A stretch of 64,000 nt of DNA, taken from contig CM037868.1 in the NCBI GenBank assembly GCA_021292105.1, positions 34,723,523 to 34,787,522 of the forward strand, written 5' to 3'. The notes under the pieces were generated by a model that did not search any database, was not told where the DNA came from, and was given only the letters and a program-made list of their open reading frames with translations. Positions 1 through 11,929 of this stretch are shown in pieces. Positions within the stretch are counted from its first letter, which is position 1, and every line of letters starts with the position of its first letter. The translations under genes were made by a program, and so were the position numbers. Origin of the DNA: Anadara kagoshimensis. Lineage: Eukaryota > Mollusca > Bivalvia > Arcoida > Arcidae.

Positions 1-1143
1 AAAAAAATTAAAAATTGCAAATTTTATTTACCGCGTGAACTTCAATCAATGAAGTGAGACCGGATGCTCTGAAAGAGTAGATGTCTCCTTCTAGCTTGCT
101 GTACTCGCCACGAACAAAACTAATGCTATAGATGGATTTTGTAACATTTCCGGAAAAATTTTTTTTAGATAATTTAATGAATTTTAGTAACAATGAGAAT
201 TCCTATTCCTCTTTTTGTAAAAAATAAGATGAAAATGAGTTTCCTCTACAGTCAGAATACTAAACACTTGGAAGATTTGACATTAGTTGGAGATAATATT
301 CGAATATCTTTGCATGGACTACGTATGCATGATCTATTTAACTAACATCTGTCAGAGAACTACCTATATAATATGACAATGATGATATTTTCTGAACTAA
401 AAACATTTCTTTTACAATAAGATTTTAAACGATCTATATGAACAAGGAAAATTTGTTCTCAGTACTTAAACTAATATATAATGACATTGACACCTAACAG
501 CTATTTTCCTGTGATATATGTTTGTTAGAAAATCCAAATTGCATGAGTTTGTATCTTAAGAAGAATAACCATAGATGTCTTTAGTTTGTTCAAAATTTTC
601 GTGTAAACATTACGCTTTAAAAACATATCTGTCGTTGAAAAGCGATACAATTGTCATTAGATTGTTTACGAGCTTTAAAAGATAAACATGGGGACTTTGA
701 CCTCAACACTAATACAAATTTACAGTAACCTTAACGTCTAAAAATCAATATGTATGTTAATTTTTAAAATTTGTCAGAAGTTAATCGTATATGAATTTGT
801 GTGTCTTAGAAAAAACATAGTTGCCTTAAATCTATTATATAAAATTCAAATAAAATCACTCAATTTTCAAAAAAGATAAAGAATAATTAACAATGTCCAT
901 TCCCGTAGAATGTTTAACAGTTTAAAAGTGTACAGAATACTGCATGACATCTGACGTCATCTACAATGCAAATATAAAACCGTAAATAACCGTCACATTA
1001 ATTTATAGGAGAAACATGAAGAATGTTTTACTGGTAAATCATGTTTGTATTAAACGTTTCTGTATCAACAATATATAAGTTCAATTACTTCTTTTGAAAT
1101 GAACCCAAATCAATCGTATATCGTATACAGTCAGAGTTAGCAG

Positions 1144-1334
1144 TACAGTAAAACCTCGACTCATCGCCACCATTTGTTTCTTAAAATTTTGGCATTATAA
1201 AGGGGTTTGACGATAAATATAGGGAGGTGGAAATAGAAAAACATAAACAAAATGGATTTTGGGACTTCAAAATAGTGTGGCGATAAGCGAGGTGGCATAA
1301 TTATCGAGGGGCATTATAACGAGGTGTTACTGTA
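1144..1334. mobile_element. MITE family A (pogo/Tigger-type ends), copy 1
   Basis: The element begins tacagtaaaacctcg and ends cgaggtgttactgta, an inverted repeat whose outer TA fits a TA target duplication. The interior, with 'atggattttgggacttcaaaatagtgtggcgataa' split around the middle, recurs at 17628-17818, about 30799-30989 and 34415-34605, so this is a dispersed family of about 190 bp. CAGT-type ends with a TA target are typical of pogo/Tigger elements. No transposase is encoded, so it is non-autonomous. Confidence 0.85.
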
Positions 1335-1964
1335 TATTGAAGTAGGAAATGTCTACTAGTCTGTTCAAAAAGAAAAACACTTACCTTGAATAAAAAAAAT
1401 GACTATGGGTTTTAGTAGATGATAACGAGGGCATTGACCATAACACTAATGCTATGATATTTTTTTAATTTGTCAGAAAATTAACCTTGCATGAATTTGT
1501 ATCTTAGAAGAAATAACCGTCGGTGTATTTAGTGTGTTACTAATTAATGTATAATCATACCTTTTTTAAAAAAAATAGAATACCTCGAAAAGCTATGAAA
1601 TTATAACCCGATTGTCTACGAACTTTAGTTGATTATCCTTGGGACTTTGACCTTAACAATTATACAAATATATAACCTTAAAAATAAAATCCTAATATGT
1701 ATGTTAATCTTTAAATAAAGTTGTCAGAAATTTAACCTTGCATGAATTTGTATCCTAGAAAAATAACAATCAGTATCGTACAGTATTACTAATTTATTCG
1801 TTAATCCTTTCAAAAAGCAAATCACTTAGCATGAATTAGCATGGGTTTCTTTTAACAAATTGTGTCACTATGTGTAGGCAAAATTTTGGCCAAGAAAAAT
1901 TAATGAAATAAAATCAAAAACAAAATACCATATCGAAAAGGAAGGTAAAACCTTTGAAGCCGAC

Positions 1965-2065
1965 AAACAAGGGTAAACACTTGTGAATTTCATTAAGGTA
2001 AGTGAGGTCGAGTGCTCCTGAAGGTTAAGCGCCTCCTATTTAGCTAGCTACATCCGCCACGCTTT
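1965..2065. repeat. Dispersed repeat B fragment
   Basis: This stretch matches other copies in the window (3660-3775, 3885-4290, 8703-9720, 11515-11770, 13920-14225, 34975-35150, 49605-49730) through words such as 'gtgaactt', 'agtgaggtcg' and 'tagctagctacatccgcc'. Its superfamily is unknown. Confidence 0.6.
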
Positions 2066-2799
2066 CTATATCTCAATACCTGTAGCTACGTAGTAATGTC
2101 ATACGACAAGATTGTGACGTCATTTCAAAATCAATCCGTTCATTTTTCGAGTACCGCAGAATATACATGTATACCAATATGTAAAACATAAGTATGCTCA
2201 TTTTTGGGGGATTAAACATGGTTAATATGAACCCTGTTTACGCACGAAAAGAAAAGTGCTAATATGACGAATCGCGTAGTATGCCATATAGGTCCCTTCT
2301 TCGCCACAATTGATAGACATGTAAATTCCCCAAAAAGGATATATACAATAAGAGATACACTATAACAATCAAGGGTAAAAATAGAACTAACAGCCTCGAA
2401 CTGATCAAGTAAGGGAATAACACAATTTTCATTTTATCCCTGAATAATTTGTGAAATAAGCGAATTTGATGCCATAGACACAGTGACACAATAAGTAGAA
2501 GACTAAAGACATAACAGTATGAGATTAGTATCCTACTAGCAAAACTAATGTTTGATGGTCTGTTTAACTGACTATATACTAGTATACTGTGAATGCGTTA
2601 ATTTTCATGGTTGGTTTGAATTTTCATGGTTTTTCATTTATTGTACACTACTGTCCGTAAATGTTAATGACAAGGATACATATATGATTACTCATAATTT
2701 GAAAACCATGAAAACTCTTTCATCCACGATGATAAGGATCTCGAATTTAAACGAATTCACAGTATTTTTAAAGTTTCGATAATTTGCAGTAGGTTTTAG

Positions 2800-2921
2800 C
2801 CCATGTAGCGGTAATCCTTGCCTCAATGGAGGATTATGTGTACCTTATATACAATTCATGCAAGGCCAAGACTATTTCTGCCAGTGTCCCCAAGGGTATT
2901 CGGGAAACAACTGCGAAATAC
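2800..2921 (+). CDS. EGF-like domain exon
   Basis: This is a 122-base exon between an acceptor ending ttttag and the donor gtaagt. It completes one split codon, encodes 40 residues from [11 protein letters not shown] to NNCEI, and leaves one base of the next codon. All six EGF cysteines lie in this exon. The upstream AG at 2788-2789 was not used because it would put a stop codon in frame. Confidence 0.85.
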
Positions 2922-5900
2922 GTAAGTTCATTTTATCGGTATTAATAATATGTTTTGTGTTTGTTTAACGAGTTGTTTTAAATTATTATATACGGCCAAA
3001 AATTATTTTGGTTGTGTCCTATTTTGTTCTCGTTTCCGTGTACACAAACAATTTTAATGAAATAATTTTCGTAAAAAACTTATATCCTTAACTTTAGGCA
3101 TAAATCAAAAAATTATATAAAGCACACGGCGAAAAAATAAATTTTGGGTTCCATATTTTTTTATATATTATATATCAATTAAACAGTACACGTTATAAAC
3201 TTATATTCTTAACATTAGGCAAGAACCACGAATTTGTCACAATACAAACTAATATTGTAGCTTAGATAAAAAACCAACACAAATTCATGTCCTAATCCGC
3301 GTCAATTACATACAATAAAAATAAATGAGTACACGTTACCTTGATTCAATAAAGTGTTTTTGAGATTTTGTCAAAGTTCAAAATACATCACTGTATTTAT
3401 TTCACGTGCGGTTTGTTGAAATCATGTTTAAGTTTAATAAAGTATGCTCAATCCAGGTACAGAAGTCCAAACTACATAGTATTTTTTCTTTCACATCATA
3501 GAAAATTAATTTAATAAACCCTCTTTCACAAAGAGCATAATGTAATTAAATTTTTACACAATATTGTTATAATCAATGGAATCCTTTATTACGTAAATGG
3601 AAATATAATCAAACACCAATCATTGTATAAATCACAATTTTAAAGGAATGCGAAAATTCTTTAAAACTGGAACTTTATAAGTTCAATGCGTGAGCATCCA
3701 CCAGGAAAGTCATACCGTTTTCCCTGGAAGGTTTAGCACCTCCTGCTTAGCTAGCTACATCCGCCATATGCGTAATACAAATTGAAAATGTCAGGAACGT
3801 GTTACTATGTAATCATACATAAAACAAATATACCATCTATGTCCAAACACCTATTCCAACGCAAAGTAAAATCTTTTTCAAAAACGCGTGAACTTCCACC
3901 AGGAAAGTGAGACCGATTGTTCTGGAATGCTAAGCATGCTACACCCATCGCGTATGAAATCGGATTTGAGATTGAGGGCAGCATAGTGTAATCAAAAACA
4001 AACATACTAATCCATGTCCGAATCACAATCCAGAAGCAAAGTAAAAACTTTGGAACTGACAAGTTAGGTTAGACACGTGAACTTTCACCGAGGAAGTGAG
4101 GCCGGGTGCTTCGGAAGGGTAAGCACCTCCTGTTTAGCTAGCTACACCCGTCATGTGTGTAATCAAAATTGTGTGAAAGGAACATGGAACTATGGGACGT
4201 CAAATATATCCTGAGCAATCCTGGACACAGAGACGTCAAACTTATCAACAATACTGTGATGACGGCCATAAAACTTTTTGAGGGCCTTGATAAGCGTGGG
4301 CTTGCAATATCACTGAGAAATTGAACGTACTCGTGAAGTCAGGAAGATTTCGTAGAAACGTAAAAAAGCAACTTCTGTAAACAAACAAGGTAAGGTACGG
4401 TATTATTTTTAAAATACGACCTATTTGTCTATAAAATCAGAGATGGTAGGTTTTTTGACTGTAGTCCTGGTCCATCAAAACGGATATGATTTTACGAGTA
4501 TAATGGTCCAGCAGATATGTTTAAGAGTGTTCCTTTTCAATTGTTTAATGTTATTTTCTATTATTTTTAGGAAATCCACTTTGTTCAGATGGACAACCAC
4601 AACATAGTTGTTCAATTAACCCATGTATGTACCAGACGTGTCCAGGAGTACCCAATGTTATCTGCAGGTATGTTGTCTAGTCAGATACTTAAGGACAATT
4701 TCATGAAAGCAGTAGCTACTCAGGGTCAGAAGCCACACTGCTAACAGCGAGTTAGTTTTGGTCAACTAAAATTTTCTCTATAGTAATTTTTTTATTCGAA
4801 TACTCTTACTCGCCATAAAGTTGCTCCTTATTTTAGCGACTCGGGGTCAGCAGTCACAATATTAAGTTTGAGTTTCTTTTGGTCAACTCAGTTTTTTCTT
4901 CAGTAATTTTTAATCTTGAATATTCATTCTGGTCATAAATTTTAGGGTAACTCTATAAAAACAACGACTCGGGGTCAATGGTCAGAATGTTAAGAGCAAG
5001 AGTTTGTGTTTGGATACACGTGTAAACTCTAGTGTTCTTTTTGAGTTTCACCAATTCTGTCATCTTGGATAATAATTCTTTTCAAAAAATTTGGAATTAC
5101 TGGTATCCAGATTAATTTATCCGCTAATATAGCAAATAACGTAATCCAAGATACAGTGCATACCTGTCGAAAGTTTATCACTGGGCTAACGAAATGGAGG
5201 CGAAAATGGGCTGTCGAGTTAACTACTGTGCATAAAGGCTATTTTGAACATGGAATATTGTAAATTACGTTTTAATAAAGAAGTGTTTGCAAAAATTAAC
5301 AGCGCATATTTATTCATTATTCAGAGACCTAACTAAAAAGTGCATTTTTGTCAATGCTGCATGTTTTGGTTAACATCTGTATATAGAAAAAATCACATTT
5401 TTGACAGAAAATGTGTATTCCAGGTAACCATTTGAGCCTCAAATTACAAATGAATGTTGGGTAAAAAATTTACCTTTCACCTGCGTGATTGAGTAAAACA
5501 AATTCACACCTGGTCGACCTACATATAACCAAAAGATAATGAGGCACCTAATGGGAGTATTTATACTTAACCATTTTGATATTCTTGAAAAAAAAATGGC
5601 AAAATTTATGGTATGTACACACTCACATAGACCAATTTAAAACAAAACATATTTTTTTCCACTTAGGTCTCTCTTTTCTGTGCTGAAATATAATTAAAAT
5701 TTTAACAAAAAATTAGAATTCAATATTAAATCGCAATATATCCATGTTCAAAATAGTCTTTATGCACAGTAGTGACCTAAAAGCTTTCCATATATAGATC
5801 GATTGCAAGTGGAGGTGAAATAAGCTGATTCAGCACTAATACGTTAGTTCAGTATTAAACTTTCGACAGGTCTGCACTAGTACTGCACAAGGGTAAAAAA

Positions 5901-6571
5901 TTACAACGCTTTCAAGATTTGATAATGACTGACTAGACCCTTATATCCAATTAAATTTGAAGGACACTTTATGTGATATTAAAGATTTCATAACGACTGA
6001 CTAGATCCTTATATCCAATTAAATTTGAAGGGCAATTTGTGTGATATTTTAGAGTTTACCATTCCTAACTAGATAAACATCTCCAATTAATCTGGAGATG
6101 AAAGAGGTTTTGGTTTACATTTTGTTGGCATGTTCTTCTAAGCTTAAAATTAAAACTGGTACAATATGTAATCATTTTACGTTTTATCTTTTTCCAGACC
6201 TGACTATAACTTTTGGTCTACATTTTATTGGCATCATCTTAAATTTTATATATTTTATCTTTTTCAGACCTGACTATAAACTTTTGGTCTACATTTTTTG
6301 GCATCTTTTAAAATTTTATATATTTTATCTATTTTCAGACCTGACTATAAACTTTTGGTCTACATTTTTTGGCATCTTCTTAAATTTTATATATTTTATC
6401 TTTTTCAGACCTGACTATAAACTTTTGGTCTACATGTTATTGCCATCTTCTTAAATTTTATATATTTTATCTACTTTCAGGCCTGACTATTGTGGAGGAT
6501 GTAACGCTAGATTTTATGTTGATAACATTGATATAACGTCTGTTTGTGATTTTGGATTTTCATTCTGGTAA
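2800..6571 (+). CDS. 3' end of a secreted EGF-like/Cys-rich protein gene (partial, 3 exons)
   Basis: Three exons join in frame: 2800-2921, 4571-4667 and 6481-6571, with TAA at 6569-6571. The first starts with the last base of a split codon, so at least one upstream exon is missing from this model. It encodes one EGF-like domain with six cysteines spaced C-x4-C-x5-C-x13-C-x1-C-x8-C and the usual G-Y-x-G before the last cysteine; no calcium-binding motif is seen. The other two exons encode about 60 residues with eight cysteines, including the compact string [14 protein letters not shown], and the protein ends FSFW-stop. Known EGF-like domains of this type are extracellular, so a secreted or membrane protein is inferred. 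The C-terminal module is not one I can name. Splice sites are GT-AG at every border. The last 3' splice site lies in an unusual tandem repeat (6190-6480). Confidence 0.8.
4571..4667 (+). CDS. Cys-rich module exon 1 of 2
   Basis: This is a 97-base exon with acceptor ttatttttag and donor gtatgt. It joins in frame with the EGF exon (C+GA) and encodes [11 protein letters not shown] through PGVPNVIC with five cysteines. It ends with two bases (AG) of an Arg codon that the next exon completes. Confidence 0.8.
5911..6049. repeat. Tandem duplication, ~71-bp unit
   Basis: Two adjacent copies share 'atgactgactagaYccttatatccaattaaatttgaagg' (shown here with one variable base and in halves elsewhere). 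A third, diverged start follows near 6050-6080. It lies in the intron before the terminal exon of the EGF/Cys-rich gene. Confidence 0.75.
6190..6480 (+). repeat. ~71-bp tandem repeat carrying copies of the terminal 3' splice site
   Basis: Four successive units each carry a pyrimidine tract, cag, and the first bases of the next exon (acctgactat). Their AGs end at 6197, 6267, 6338 and 6408, and the true site ends at 6480 (gcctgactat follows). Spacing is 70-72 bases. Each decoy has the intact tract 'tatattttatctNtttcag', so all could in principle be recognised. Use of the 6408 site would give [19 protein letters not shown] in place of the normal C terminus. A more diverged unit may begin near 6104. 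Confidence 0.9.
6481..6571 (+). CDS. Terminal exon of EGF/Cys-rich gene
   Basis: The exon follows ctactttcag and completes an Arg codon (AG+G). It encodes [15 protein letters not shown] and on to FSFW, ending in TAA at 6569-6571. It supplies three cysteines. A poly(A) signal candidate follows at 6835-6840. Confidence 0.8.
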
Positions 6572-6834
6572 ACATGTATATGGCCTAACTCGAGTATATG
6601 TTACCTTCACAGGACCATTCTTCATGACAGCTTGCCCTTTTAATCATCTTAGGTATATATAGATGTGTTAGGAATTACTGTTTACCGGTTACCATGGTTT
6701 TTGGCACTTATGGTACAAACCGTGCTACTAACTAAAATAACCGTTTTTATGGTGAAATTTTGTCAAAAATAAGTGATTATGATCTATCATGTATATGCAA
6801 GTACTGGTATTCTTATGCAGGTTGTTAAGTCACC

Positions 6835-6840
6835 AATAAA
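6835..6840 (+). terminator. Candidate poly(A) signal AATAAA
   Basis: AATAAA lies 264 bases after the stop codon of the EGF/Cys-rich gene. The sequence is AT-rich, so a chance match is possible. Confidence 0.4.
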
Positions 6841-7564
6841 ATGTATTACTTATTTTTTTCTTCCTCCATGTACATGTAATTTGAAGTTATTTATTTGAGG
6901 AACCGAAAGTTCATTATAGTGCATGGTATACCATGGTATATAATGTTGCATTATACCATGATGTTGCATTTTGCAACTTAGAATATATGGCTCCTCCAAA
7001 ACTCATTCATTTTAATGAACAAACATAATTTTGATCACAAATCTTTGTATTTTCGAAATTATATTACTAAAAGGATCATTTGTTATAACCAAGCGAATGT
7101 GTTTAATATAAATGAAATCATCCATTGCGATATAAGTATATCACGGTTTTCAGGATACTGTCACATGCGACCCTTATATTTTAAATGATTCAATATCTAT
7201 ATATATAGAATAGAGGTGACTCTCAAAACTACATCATAATTGTTTTAAAAATGTTGTGAAGGTATACCTAAAGTCAGAATACGACAGTCCTAATTAAATC
7301 TATTTTTAATTGCATAATGATCGAGAATTGTATGAAATCCATTGTATTTGTAAACTGTATATACTCAACATAAATTTTATGGGAATATTTTCAAAAACAA
7401 TAAATCAAGTCGTAACTACAAAATATTCCATAAATTAACATTGCTCAAGCTAGTTGATATTTGTATAAGTGGTTGTGTAAAAAGACTATTTATTTTAACT
7501 TAAGGGTAAAAATACAAACCAAGTAATCTTTTTGTTAAATTACCTGGATTTTTTGTAAAGGTAG

Positions 7565-8416
7565 TAACCTTGACCTTTTTGTTGAGCAAGTTACTTTGAC
7601 CTTTTTGTTATGTTACCTTGACCTTTTTGTTCAGTAAGTAACCTTGCTTGACCTTTTTGTTCAGTAAGTAACCTTGACCTTTTTGTTCAGTAAGTAACCT
7701 TGACCTTTTTGTTGTGTAAGTAACCTTGACCTTTTTGCTGAGTAAGTAACCTTGAACTTTTTTTTGAGTAAGTAACCTTGACTTTTTTGTTCAGTAAGTA
7801 ACCTTGACCTTTTTGTTGAGTACGTAACTTTGACCTTTATGTTGAGTAAGTAACCTTGACCTTTTTGTTCAGTAAGTAACCTTGAACTTTTTGTTGAGTA
7901 AGTAACCTTGACTTTTTTGTTCAGTAAGTAACCTTGACCTTTTTGTTGAGTACGTAACTTTGACCTTTTTGTTGAGTAAGTAACCTTGACCTTTTTGTTG
8001 AGTAAGTAACCTTGAACTTTTTGTTGAGTAAGTAACCTTGACCTTTTTGTTGAGTAAGTAACCTTGACCTTTATGTTGAGTAAGTTACTTTGAACTTTTT
8101 GTTGAGTAAGTAACCTTGACCTTTATGTTGAGTAAGTTACTTTGAACTTTTTGTTGAGTAAGTAACCTTGACCTTTATGTTGAGTAAGTTACTTTGAACT
8201 TTTTGTTGAGTAAGTAACCTTGACCTTTATGTTGAGTAAGTTACTTTGAACTTTTTGTTGAGTAAGTAACCTTGACCTTTATGTTGAGTAAGTTACTTTG
8301 AACTTTTTGTTGAGTAACATTGACCTTTTTGTTAAGTGAGTAACCTTGATGTTTTTATTGAGTGAGTAACCTTTACTTTTTTGTTGAGTAAGTAACCTTG
8401 ACCTTTTTGTTGAGTA
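7565..8416. repeat. 26-bp minisatellite (~32 copies)
   Basis: The unit is approximately gtaaccttgaccttttt followed by gttgagtaa, 26 bp, with variants (ttcagt for ttgagt, gaactt for gacctt). In the middle (about 8050-8300) a two-unit higher-order block alternates, suggesting recent expansion of dimers. Most units contain TGACCT, the complement of the nuclear-receptor half-site AGGTCA. Confidence 0.9.
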
Positions 8417-8702
8417 TATATAAGATGTACCGTGTATTTTACATATTTATTAGTAGCAACTAGAAATAAAATACATTGCAAAGGAATTAAATTTGTTCTT
8501 CATTATTTCAGTAAGTTTCTTCAAGTTCTGCTTGATATGTAGACTTATAACACAATTATGAAGCCCAAAAAGACGACATTTGAAGCTGTATGACAAACTT
8601 GACGACTTCACTTTTTCTATTGTCAACTTTTAATTTCCATGCATATGCCGCATATGGTGTATTTGTTTCAGAATCAATACGCTTTGGAAGAACTTGTTAC
8701 TA

Positions 8703-9870
8703 CTATGAGAACTCGATGCAACGGGGCAAGCTGCTTAAAATAAATTTTTGACGCATGGATATCGCAAGCCTGGGTTTATCAAGGTTCTTGGAATGTTTTA
8801 TGGCCTTCGCCACAATATTGTTGATAAGTATGATGTCTCCGTGACCAGGGTTACTCTGGATAAATTTGACGTCCCATAGTACCATGTTGCTTTCACTGAA
8901 TATTAATTACACTCATGGCGGATGTAGCTAGCTAAACAAAAAAGTGGAAGTGCTAACTCTTCTGAAGCACGCGGCCTTACTTCCCTGGTGGAAGTTCTGG
9001 TTTTAAACCTAACTTGTCGGTTCCAACGTTTTTACTGTGCTTCTGGATTGTGATTCGGACATGCATTAGTATCTTTGTTTTTTATTACAATGTTTTACTT
9101 TGCTTTGGGAATGTGATTTAGACATGGATTTTTGTTTTGTGTTTATTAATTCACAGGAATCCATAATTGATGTCTCTCTATACTGTGTAGAATACTTATA
9201 CTATCCAGCACTCGGAAAAATAACTAATGAAAAGTTATGAGATTTTGGCTAGTAAAGTGGGGTATGAATTGCAAGTCCATGTGGTTAGTTAATGAATGAG
9301 TGTTCGATTGTGTCCCGTTTACGACTAACACATTGAACTGAATATGTCCCTTTATAGTAAGTAATATAAGTTATCACAGTTTTATGGCCGTTATCACAGT
9401 ATTGTTGATAAGTTTGATGTCTCTGCGTCCAGGATTGCCCTGGATATATTTGACGTCTCATAGTTCCATGTTCCTTTCACACAATTTCGATTACACACGT
9501 GACGGGTGTAGCTAGCTAAACAGGAGGTGCTTACCCTTCCGGAGCATCCGGCCTCACTTCCCTGGTGGACGTTCACGTGTCTAACCTAACTTGTCAGTTC
9601 CAAAGCTTTTACTTTGCTTCTGGATTGTGATTCGGACATGCATTAGTATGTTTGTTTTTGATTACAAAGTTTTACTTTGCTTTGGGAATGTGATTTAGAC
9701 ATGGATTTTTGTTTGGTTTTTATTAATTCACAGGAATTCATAATTGATGTCTCTCTATACTGTGTAGACTACTTATACTATCCAGCACTCAGAAAAATAA
9801 CTGATGAAAATTATGAGATTTTGGCTAGTAAAGTGGGGCATGAGTCCATGTGGTTAGTTAAGGGATAATT
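8703..9870. repeat. Tandem segmental duplication (~577-bp offset) of dispersed repeat B
   Basis: Copy 1 covers about 8760-9300 and copy 2 about 9380-9870. Shared landmarks are 'tgtagctagctaaac', 'ttctggattgtgattcggac', 'tttgggaatgtgatttagac' and 'ttaattcacaggaat'. The first half is repeat B in inverted orientation. In copy 2 the second half stays open from 9677 to 9868 and looks exon-like after 'ttcacag' (QEFIIDVSLYC to MWLVKG); in copy 1 the same stretch is shifted out of frame. I do not recognise the encoded sequence. Confidence 0.75.
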
Positions 9871-9937
9871 GTTCGATCGTGTCCCATTTACGACTAAGAC
9901 ATTGAAAGTTACCGTATATTACCCTTTATAGTTAGTA

Positions 9938-10245
9938 CAGTGCAACTTCCGAAAACCGGCCCTTCCAAAAACCGATTACCTCTGTATACCGAACACGCGG
10001 GGCCGGTCCCGAATTTATCCTTCTTTGTTTATATTAAAAAAACTTCCATAAACCGGCCCCTCTGAATTCCGAATACCGGCCTTTTTTAAGTGCCGAATTT
10101 ACGTTACATCTCAATAATTTACCTCCAAAAACCGACCGTCGGGTGTCGCAATGCATCGTTGAACCGTAATGGAAAATACCGGTCCCTCTGAAAACCGGCC
10201 AAATTCCTCGGTCCCACGGGCGGCCGGTTTTCGGAAGTTGCACTG
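9938..10245. mobile_element. MITE with pogo/Tigger-type ends, 308 bp
   Basis: Ends are perfect or near-perfect inverted repeats: CAGTGCAACTTCCGAAAACC at the left, and the complement ending GGAAGTTGCACTG at the right. TA flanks both sides (9936-9937 and 10246-10247), consistent with a TA target duplication. Overlapping open frames on both strands are a by-product of the GC-rich palindromic repeats (ccggcc, ccgaat). No transposase is present. Confidence 0.9.
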
Positions 10246-10618
10246 TAATATGAGTTATCTGGTTATGAAACCTTCGGGTGAGACCAATGTTCTTTCGTTT
10301 GTCATGTATTACTTACTGTATTTCCATAAATTCAGTGCACATGGAAAATGCAAGAATAAAGTCGTATTTTCCAATAAACTTACAAGAACTTTGTCACAAC
10401 TTGATACAAAATCTTCTGACCTAATTGCAAAAAAAAATATTTTTCATTCATCCAAAAGTGAATTTAAATCTGTACATAAAGCAATATTTGGACTTCTTAA
10501 CAAAACAACAAATATAACTATTTCCTAGACGTGGGGTCTACTAAAAGTAAACGCGATCCGGAACAACACGTATACCGTCAGATATGGGTTAACATATGGG
10601 GGTCACATCACTCAATAG

Positions 10619-10654
<36 letters not shown>
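10619..10654. repeat. (CT)n microsatellite
   Basis: An uninterrupted run of about 17 CT dinucleotides, followed by g- and c-runs. Confidence 0.95.
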
Positions 10655-10659
<5 letters not shown>

Positions 10660-11514
10660 ACTTTTCAAAGGGGGGGTTGCAACCCCCCCTCTAAATCCGC
10701 CACTGTCCTTGCTTCATACTTAACATTTGTTTTCTAAGTTTTGACTAAAAATGTCTACTCTATCTATAATTCTTTAAAAAAAGTTGTTATTGTTTTCTAA
10801 ATATAGTGGAAGAATAATCTTAGTTAAGGGACGATTGTGAAAATGCGTGGGACCTGATCATGGTTATAAATATAAATAGATGGGCAAAACGTTGATTTAA
10901 AACGGCAAAATGTAACGTGTCTGAAATAATGCACTTGCCAACAGACAAATACACCAAGAAATGCACATATGTGGTGCAAATAATAATAATAATAATAAAT
11001 AAATAAAAATTACAAAATCAGACAAACACAGGTCTTCTGACCTAATTGGAAAAAAATATTTTTCATTCATCCAAAAGTGAATTTACTTCTGTACATAGAG
11101 CAATGTTTGGACTTCTTAACAAAAAACAAATATAACTATGTCAAAATTATCCCTTCTATACCTTCTTACTCTGAACAACTATAAACGTTATGTCAAATTA
11201 GAATATTCATGATAATAACACCTGGAACAAAACCGATCAACAATGACCTTCCTGACCCTAAATAACTGATGTAACTTTGCATGAGGCCCAGTTGATGTAT
11301 CAACTTGATCAAATTTCCAAAATTTTCATAAAATGTCTCTATGTACAAGAGAACTGAACAATGATGTTTTTATTTAAAATATAATTTGGTTAGGTCAGTG
11401 CATTTTAAATGCATTTTATTGATAAATTTTATGGAAACATTTTCAATTAAAAGAAATAAATAATAAAAATCATGTGCACTCCATATGGAAATACAGTAGG
11501 TAGTTTTGGTACAT

Positions 11515-11770
11515 TTAGAGGTCCTTGTGTGGAAATCAAAAACCAACATACTGTTCCATGTCTGAATCACAACCCGGAAGCATAAAACTTTGAAACTTAC
11601 AAATTAGGTTAAACACGTGAACTACTTCCAGGAAAATGAGGTCGGGTGTTCTGGATAGTAAGCACCTCCTGTTTAGCTATCTACACCCGCCGTGAATGTA
11701 ATCAATTGAGAGTGAAAAAACCCATGAAACATTTTGACGTCAAATATATCCAGGATAATCCTGGACAATA
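11515..11770. repeat. Dispersed repeat B copy
   Basis: It shares 'aaccaacatactgttccatgtc', 'cacgtgaactac', 'aagcacctcctgtttagct' and 'gacgtcaaatatatcc' (each in short form) with the copies at 3885-4290 and, inverted, at 8703-9720. Confidence 0.65.
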
Positions 11771-11929
11771 TTGTGAAGCAATTAGTATCAAAGAACAATG
11801 GTGGAAATAATTCAATAGCAAATTAGTCTTTCTTTATGTTGTCAAGAAAGTTATATTGGAAAGAACTGACATGGTAATCTTTGTGTTCCATTATGCATAT
11901 GTTTAGGTTGGGCGGGGGTGTTACGTCCA

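Larger units (their letters stand above)
1..2799. other. Region without recognised gene
   Basis: No exon with convincing coding content was found here. It holds AT-rich DNA, a pogo-type MITE at 1144-1334, and pieces of a dispersed repeat at about 1-110 and 1965-2065 (shared words 'tttagctagctacatccgcc' and 'aagtgaggtcg'). Upstream exons of the EGF/Cys-rich gene that appears at 2800 might be hidden here, but none was recognised by cysteine pattern. Confidence 0.5.

Noticed and set aside
2788..2789. Alternative acceptor for the EGF exon
   Set aside because: Starting there places a stop codon in the frame that carries the six cysteines.
7565..8416. CRISPR-like regular repeats
   Set aside because: Units are directly adjacent without unique spacers, and the context is eukaryotic; the same applies to 28246-28990 and 59178-60047.
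10034..10528. Open frames on both strands around the MITE
   Set aside because: They cover the MITE ends and its flank; no domain and no splice support.
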